This document shows, in pieces, positions 60,492 through 64,000 of a stretch of 64,000 nucleotides of DNA. The notes under the pieces were generated by a model that had not been told where the DNA came from, searched no databases, and saw nothing but the letters and a program-made list of their open reading frames with translations. The DNA lies in NCBI GenBank assembly GCA_947381965.1, contig CANCXX010000001.1, positions 1-64,000 of the forward strand, written 5' to 3'. The stretch's first letter is position 1. Every line of letters begins with the position of its first letter. The DNA comes from an uncultured bacterium. GTDB taxonomy: Bacteria; Bacillota; Clostridia; Lachnospirales; Lachnospiraceae. Position numbers and translations under genes: made by a program.

Positions 60492-60589
60492 CCTACACCC
60501 TAACCTCCCTTCAGTCCCTTCTAGCAGCACCGACTGATTGGGTTTTTATTTTTGCAGAGCACACATACGTGCACTTACATGCACTTAAT

Positions 60590-60617
60590 ATTATACCACA
60601 TTTTGGACTTACGTCAA
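60590..60617 (-). promoter_or_regulatory. Promoter of rpsU
   Basis: TTGACG (60612-60617), 16-nt spacer ending in an extended -10 TG, and perfect TATAAT (60590-60595). The leader of about 90 nt contains repeated AAGTGCA units. Confidence 0.75.
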
Positions 60618-60635
60618 TTACTATTTTAAATTTTT

Positions 60636-63275
60636 TTATCCAAGCTGAGCTGCTAAAACTTTTGCTGTTTCCAACAGGGCCTCGTCAATACCTGCCGGAT
60701 TTTTCCCGCCTGCCTGTGCCATATTCGGACGGCCGCCTCCGCCGCCTCCCACAAGCCCTGCAATTCCCTTAATCAAATTGCCCGCATGTGCGCCCTTTTC
60801 CTGGGCTTGCTGTGTTGCCATGGCAACCATATTTACTTTTCCGTCTTTGTTGGAGATAAGTACAATAACTCCCTCTCCTATTTTGGCTTTCAGCTGATCC
60901 CCCAAATCCCGCAGACCATTCATATCAACACCGGGTGCTTTGACCGCAAGAAGCTTTACGCCTCCTACTTCTTTTATCTGGTCCATAACATTTCCCAGTG
61001 CATCTTTCGCCGCCTTGCTCTTTAGCGATTCATTTTCACTTTGAAGAACTTTTAATTCTCCCATCAAATGGGTAAGCTTTCCTATAAGCTCCGCCGGAGA
61101 TGATTTGACAATTGCTGCCGCCTTGCGCATCGTCTCTTCCATTTCTGCGTAATACTTCAAAACTCCGCCGCCTGTAAGCGCTTCAATTCTGCGGACCCCT
61201 GCTGCAACGCCGCTTTCAGAAATTATTTTAAAAAGCATAATGGATGCGGTATTTTCTACATGGGTACCTCCGCAGAGCTCTGTGGAAAAGTCTCCCATTC
61301 GGACCACCCTGACAGATTCCCCATACTTTTCTCCAAAAAGCGCCATCGCCCCTGTTTTCTTGGCCTCCTCTAAAGTCATCACCTTTGTCTCTACAGGAAG
61401 GGCCTGAGCAATTTTTTGATTTACCATCTGTTCGGTTTTACTTAGTTCTTCTGCTGTCATTGCCGAGAAATGACTAAAGTCAAATCTCAACCTGTCTCCG
61501 TTTACAAAGGAGCCCGCCTGCTCTACATGGTTTCCAAGCACTTCCCTTAAAGCCTTTTGTAAAAGATGGGTAGCGCTGTGGTTTTTACATGTATTGCTTC
61601 TCCCTTCCTCATTTACCTTAAGGGTAACTGTGTCCCCTGTTTTAAACATTCCTTTAACTACTTTTCCAATGTGACCTATCTTGCCGCCAAGAAGCTTTAC
61701 GGTATCTTCCACCTGAAACTCCCCGTCTCCACAGGTAATAATGCCTGTATCCGCACACTGTCCGCCCATAGTGGCGTAAAAAGGCGTTTCTTCTACAATG
61801 ATCGTTCCCACATCTCCATCAGCAAGCGCCTGAACCTGCTCTGTTTCTGTGGTAAGAACTGTAATCCTTGACTTGTGCACCAGTCGATCATATCCCACAA
61901 ATGCCGTGGTAATAGACGGATCGATTGATTCATAAACCGTTATATCGGCTCCCATATAATTGGTGGTCTTCCGCGCTGCCCTTGCCTTTTCCTTTTGTTC
62001 TTTCATGGCCGCCCGGAACCCTTCTTCCTCTATGGAAAAACCCTTTTCTTCCAGTATTTCTTTTGTAAGGTCAAGCGGAAATCCATAAGTATCATACAGT
62101 TTAAAGGCATCCGCCCCGCTTAAAGAAGTTTTCCCAGCCCTTACCATTGCCTCTTCCATATCGCTTAAAATACTTAACCCCTGGTCAATGGTCTTATTAA
62201 ACTTATTTTCTTCCTGGGTCAGTACATTGCATATAAAAGCCTTTTTTTCCTCCAGCTCCGGGTATCCATCCTTACTTCCTGCAATCACTGTGCTGCTTAA
62301 ATCTGCAAGAAAAGTCCCTTCTATCCCAAGAAGCCTTCCATGTCGTGCCGCACGGCGGATAATTCTCCGAAGCACATATCCTCTTCCTTCATTGGATGGC
62401 ATAATACCATCAGATATCATAAATGTGGCCGAACGGATATGATCCGTCACAATACGAATAGAAACATCCCAGTCGTATTCTTTCCGGTATTCTTTGCCTG
62501 AAATTTCGCATACTCTGTTCCGCAGAGCACAAATCGTGTCAATGTCAAAAATAGAGTCCACATCCTGCACAGCCGCCGCCAGCCGCTCAAGCCCCATTCC
62601 CGTGTCTATATTCTTCTGCTCCAGCTCTGTATAATTACCTTTTCCATCATTGTCAAACTGGGTAAAAACATTGTTCCAAATCTCAATATATCTGTCACAG
62701 TCACACCCTACCTGACAGTCCGGTTTCCCGCACCCATACTTTTCCCCTCTGTCATAATAAACCTCTGAACAGGGACCGCAGGGACCAGAGCCATGCTCCC
62801 AGAAGTTGTCCTCTTTTCCAAAACGGTAAATCCGTTCTTCGGGAATGCCAATCTCTTTATTCCAGATATCAAAAGCCTCATCATCTTCCAGATAAACGGA
62901 TGGGTAAAGCCTTTCAGGATCAAGTCCCACTACTTCTGTCAAAAACTCCCAGGTCCAGGCAATCGCCTCATGTTTAAAGTAATCACCAAAGGAAAAATTC
63001 CCAAGCATCTCAAAAAAAGTCCCGTGACGGGCAGTTTTCCCGGTATTTTCAATATCCCCGGTACGAATACACTTCTGGCAGGTGGTGACTCTTCTTCTGG
63101 GCGGGATCTCCAATCCTGTAAAGTAAGGCTTTAAAGGAGCCATCCCTGAATTGATTAATAATAAACTGTTATCATTATGGGGCACAAGGGAGAAACTTTT
63201 CATGGCAAGATGTCCCTTACTCTCAAAAAACTCCAAAAACATTTTACGCAGTTCATTTACACCATATGATTTCAT
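60636..63275 (-). CDS. alaS: Alanyl-tRNA synthetase
   Basis: An 879-residue class II synthetase that charges tRNA-Ala. FFESKGHLAMKSFSLVP near the start, TCQKCIRTGDIENTGKTARHGTFFEMLGNFSFG, the editing-domain HSATHLLQKAL and ELCGGTHVENT zinc motif, and a C-terminal DHHA1 Gly-rich end (GGGGGGRPNMAQAGG) are all present. ATG 63275 has GAGGAG upstream. It follows glyS by 122 bp with two hairpins. No T-box leader is seen. Confidence 0.97.
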   Translation of the reverse strand: MKSYGVNELRKMFLEFFESKGHLAMKSFSLVPHNDNSLLLINSGMAPLKPYFTGLEIPPRRRVTTCQKCIRTGDIENTGKTARHGTFFEMLGNFSFGDYFKHEAIAWTWEFLTEVVGLDPERLYPSVYLEDDEAFDIWNKEIGIPEERIYRFGKEDNFWEHGSGPCGPCSEVYYDRGEKYGCGKPDCQVGCDCDRYIEIWNNVFTQFDNDGKGNYTELEQKNIDTGMGLERLAAAVQDVDSIFDIDTICALRNRVCEISGKEYRKEYDWDVSIRIVTDHIRSATFMISDGIMPSNEGRGYVLRRIIRRAARHGRLLGIEGTFLADLSSTVIAGSKDGYPELEEKKAFICNVLTQEENKFNKTIDQGLSILSDMEEAMVRAGKTSLSGADAFKLYDTYGFPLDLTKEILEEKGFSIEEEGFRAAMKEQKEKARAARKTTNYMGADITVYESIDPSITTAFVGYDRLVHKSRITVLTTETEQVQALADGDVGTIIVEETPFYATMGGQCADTGIITCGDGEFQVEDTVKLLGGKIGHIGKVVKGMFKTGDTVTLKVNEEGRSNTCKNHSATHLLQKALREVLGNHVEQAGSFVNGDRLRFDFSHFSAMTAEELSKTEQMVNQKIAQALPVETKVMTLEEAKKTGAMALFGEKYGESVRVVRMGDFSTELCGGTHVENTASIMLFKIISESGVAAGVRRIEALTGGGVLKYYAEMEETMRKAAAIVKSSPAELIGKLTHLMGELKVLQSENESLKSKAAKDALGNVMDQIKEVGGVKLLAVKAPGVDMNGLRDLGDQLKAKIGEGVIVLISNKDGKVNMVAMATQQAQEKGAHAGNLIKGIAGLVGGGGGGRPNMAQAGGKNPAGIDEALLETAKVLAAQLG

Positions 63276-63313
63276 TTGTCTCCTCAACTTTCATGCTGCT
63301 TTTCTATTTTTCC

Positions 63314-63375
63314 GGTCTGTGACAGCCCCACAGACCAGCGCCTGACTCCCTGCGTGTTTAAAATCATTTAAACAC
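63314..63375 (-). promoter_or_regulatory. Two hairpins between glyS and alaS
   Basis: An AT-rich 9-bp stem GTGTTTAAA / TTTAAACAC (63354-63375, loop ATCA) and a GC-rich 8-bp stem GGTCTGTG / CACAGACC (63314-63336). Neither is followed by a T-run on the minus strand. GGTCTGTGGGG in the second is shared with the cmk leader. They may be processing or stabilising elements. Confidence 0.45.
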
Positions 63376-63397
63376 ACGGAAGAGTTTAATGTTTAAA

Positions 63398-64000
63398 CTA
63401 AAATGTCATTTTATCAGCAAAATAAGCATCCAAATCTGCAATTGAAACCCGTTCCTGTTCCATGGAATCCCGGAATCTTACAGTCACGCACCCATCTGTT
63501 TCTGATTCAAAATCATAGGTAACACAAAACGGGGTTCCGATTTCATCCTGGCGACGGTACCTTTTTCCAATATTGCCTCTGTCGTCAAATTCACAGTTAT
63601 ACTTCTTTGACAGCTGTGTATAAATCTTTTCAGCGCCTTCATTCAACTTTTTGGATAAGGGCAGCACTCCGATTTTTACCGGTGCTAAAGCCGGGTGGAA
63701 ATGAAGCACTGTACGCACATCTCCCTCACCGATTTCTTCTTCATCATAGGCGCCGCACAATACAGCAAGGAACAGCCTCTCTACCCCCAGGGAAGGTTCA
63801 ATTACATAAGGAATATACTTTTCCCGTTTTTCGTCGTCAAAATAACTCATGTCCTGTCCGGACACATTCTGGTGCTGGGTCAGGTCATAGTTTGTCCGGT
63901 CTGCAATCCCCCAAAGCTCTCCCCAGCCGAAGGGGAACAGAAATTCAATATCTGTTGTTGCTTTTGAATAGAAAGAAAGCTCCTCAGGATCATGGTCCCT
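63398..64000 (-). CDS. glyS: Glycyl-tRNA synthetase (single-chain), C-terminal part
   Basis: The frame is open to the window end, so the gene's start lies outside. The visible 200 residues include [19 protein letters not shown] and [16 protein letters not shown] (class II motif 3), and the anticodon-binding C-terminal domain ([15 protein letters not shown]). This is the single-chain GlyQS form found in Clostridia and archaea, not the alpha2beta2 form. An internal GTG at 63865 is not a start. Confidence 0.95.
   Translation of the reverse strand, partial: RDHDPEELSFYSKATTDIEFLFPFGWGELWGIADRTNYDLTQHQNVSGQDMSYFDDEKREKYIPYVIEPSLGVERLFLAVLCGAYDEEEIGEGDVRTVLHFHPALAPVKIGVLPLSKKLNEGAEKIYTQLSKKYNCEFDDRGNIGKRYRRQDEIGTPFCVTYDFESETDGCVTVRFRDSMEQERVSIADLDAYFADKMTF

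Noticed and set aside
63276-63397. T-box leader for alaS
   Set aside because: No T-box consensus or terminator/antiterminator with a T-run is visible; only two simple hairpins.
1-64000. CRISPR arrays, tRNA and rRNA genes
   Set aside because: No regularly spaced repeat-spacer pattern and no cloverleaf or rRNA-like stretch was seen by eye on either strand; a tRNA or covariance-model scan was not possible here.

Overview
The window looks like the chromosome of a low-to-moderate GC, Gram-positive anaerobe of the Clostridia, most likely a Lachnospiraceae-type gut bacterium. The evidence is strong GGAGG-type ribosome binding sites, several TTG and GTG starts, ribosomal protein S21, a single-chain glycyl-tRNA synthetase, two DacF-type carboxypeptidases, an ispH/S1 pair, and a sodium-pumping decarboxylase operon. 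This placement is an inference from gene content.

Layout. 1-8.8 kb: housekeeping and regulation (YprB-like exonuclease, CheR methyltransferase, S1 protein, ispH, cmk, flavoprotein, RpiR and TetR regulators, wall amidase). 9-44.9 kb: a surface-polysaccharide locus of about 35 kb, all on the minus strand except one glycosyltransferase at 9.0 kb. 45-46.6 kb: an XRE regulator and a NYN/LOTUS protein. 46.9-52.3 kb: a biotin-dependent carboxyltransferase / sodium-pump operon. 52.4-64 kb: asparaginase, D,D-carboxypeptidases, scpAB, deoC, a phosphoesterase, rpsU, alaS and the end of glyS.

The polysaccharide locus is the most unusual part. In transcription order it holds: a secreted Ser/Thr-rich protein; a GT-C membrane protein; an SH3b protein; a GT2; a Nudix hydrolase; an RfbH-type 3-dehydrase; two complete two-subunit transketolases flanking a DRE-TIM aldolase; an SDR; two RfbF-type cytidylyltransferases; a 1032-residue fusion of an aldolase-like domain to a GT2; two radical SAM/SPASM genes (one decayed); two sulfotransferases (one frameshifted); cysD, cysNC, a complete sulfate ABC importer and cysQ; an ABC polysaccharide exporter; and more glycosyltransferases. 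No PAPS reductase or sulfite reductase gene is in the window. The simplest reading is that imported sulfate is activated to PAPS, transferred by the local sulfotransferases to a glycan (possibly carrying a CDP-derived, carbon-branched deoxysugar), the PAP by-product is removed by CysQ, and the polymer is exported by the Wzm/Wzt pair.

The secreted-protein gene at 44.2-44.9 kb and the GT2 gene at 11.2-12.3 kb have nearly identical promoters, with TTGA(A/T)A-17-TATACT elements and GCTATT/AATAGC operators. The XRE regulator, divergent from the first, is the obvious candidate to bind both. Block 23.3-31.9 kb is strikingly AT-rich and contains paralogue decay and a palindromic repeat, suggesting horizontal acquisition and ongoing turnover.
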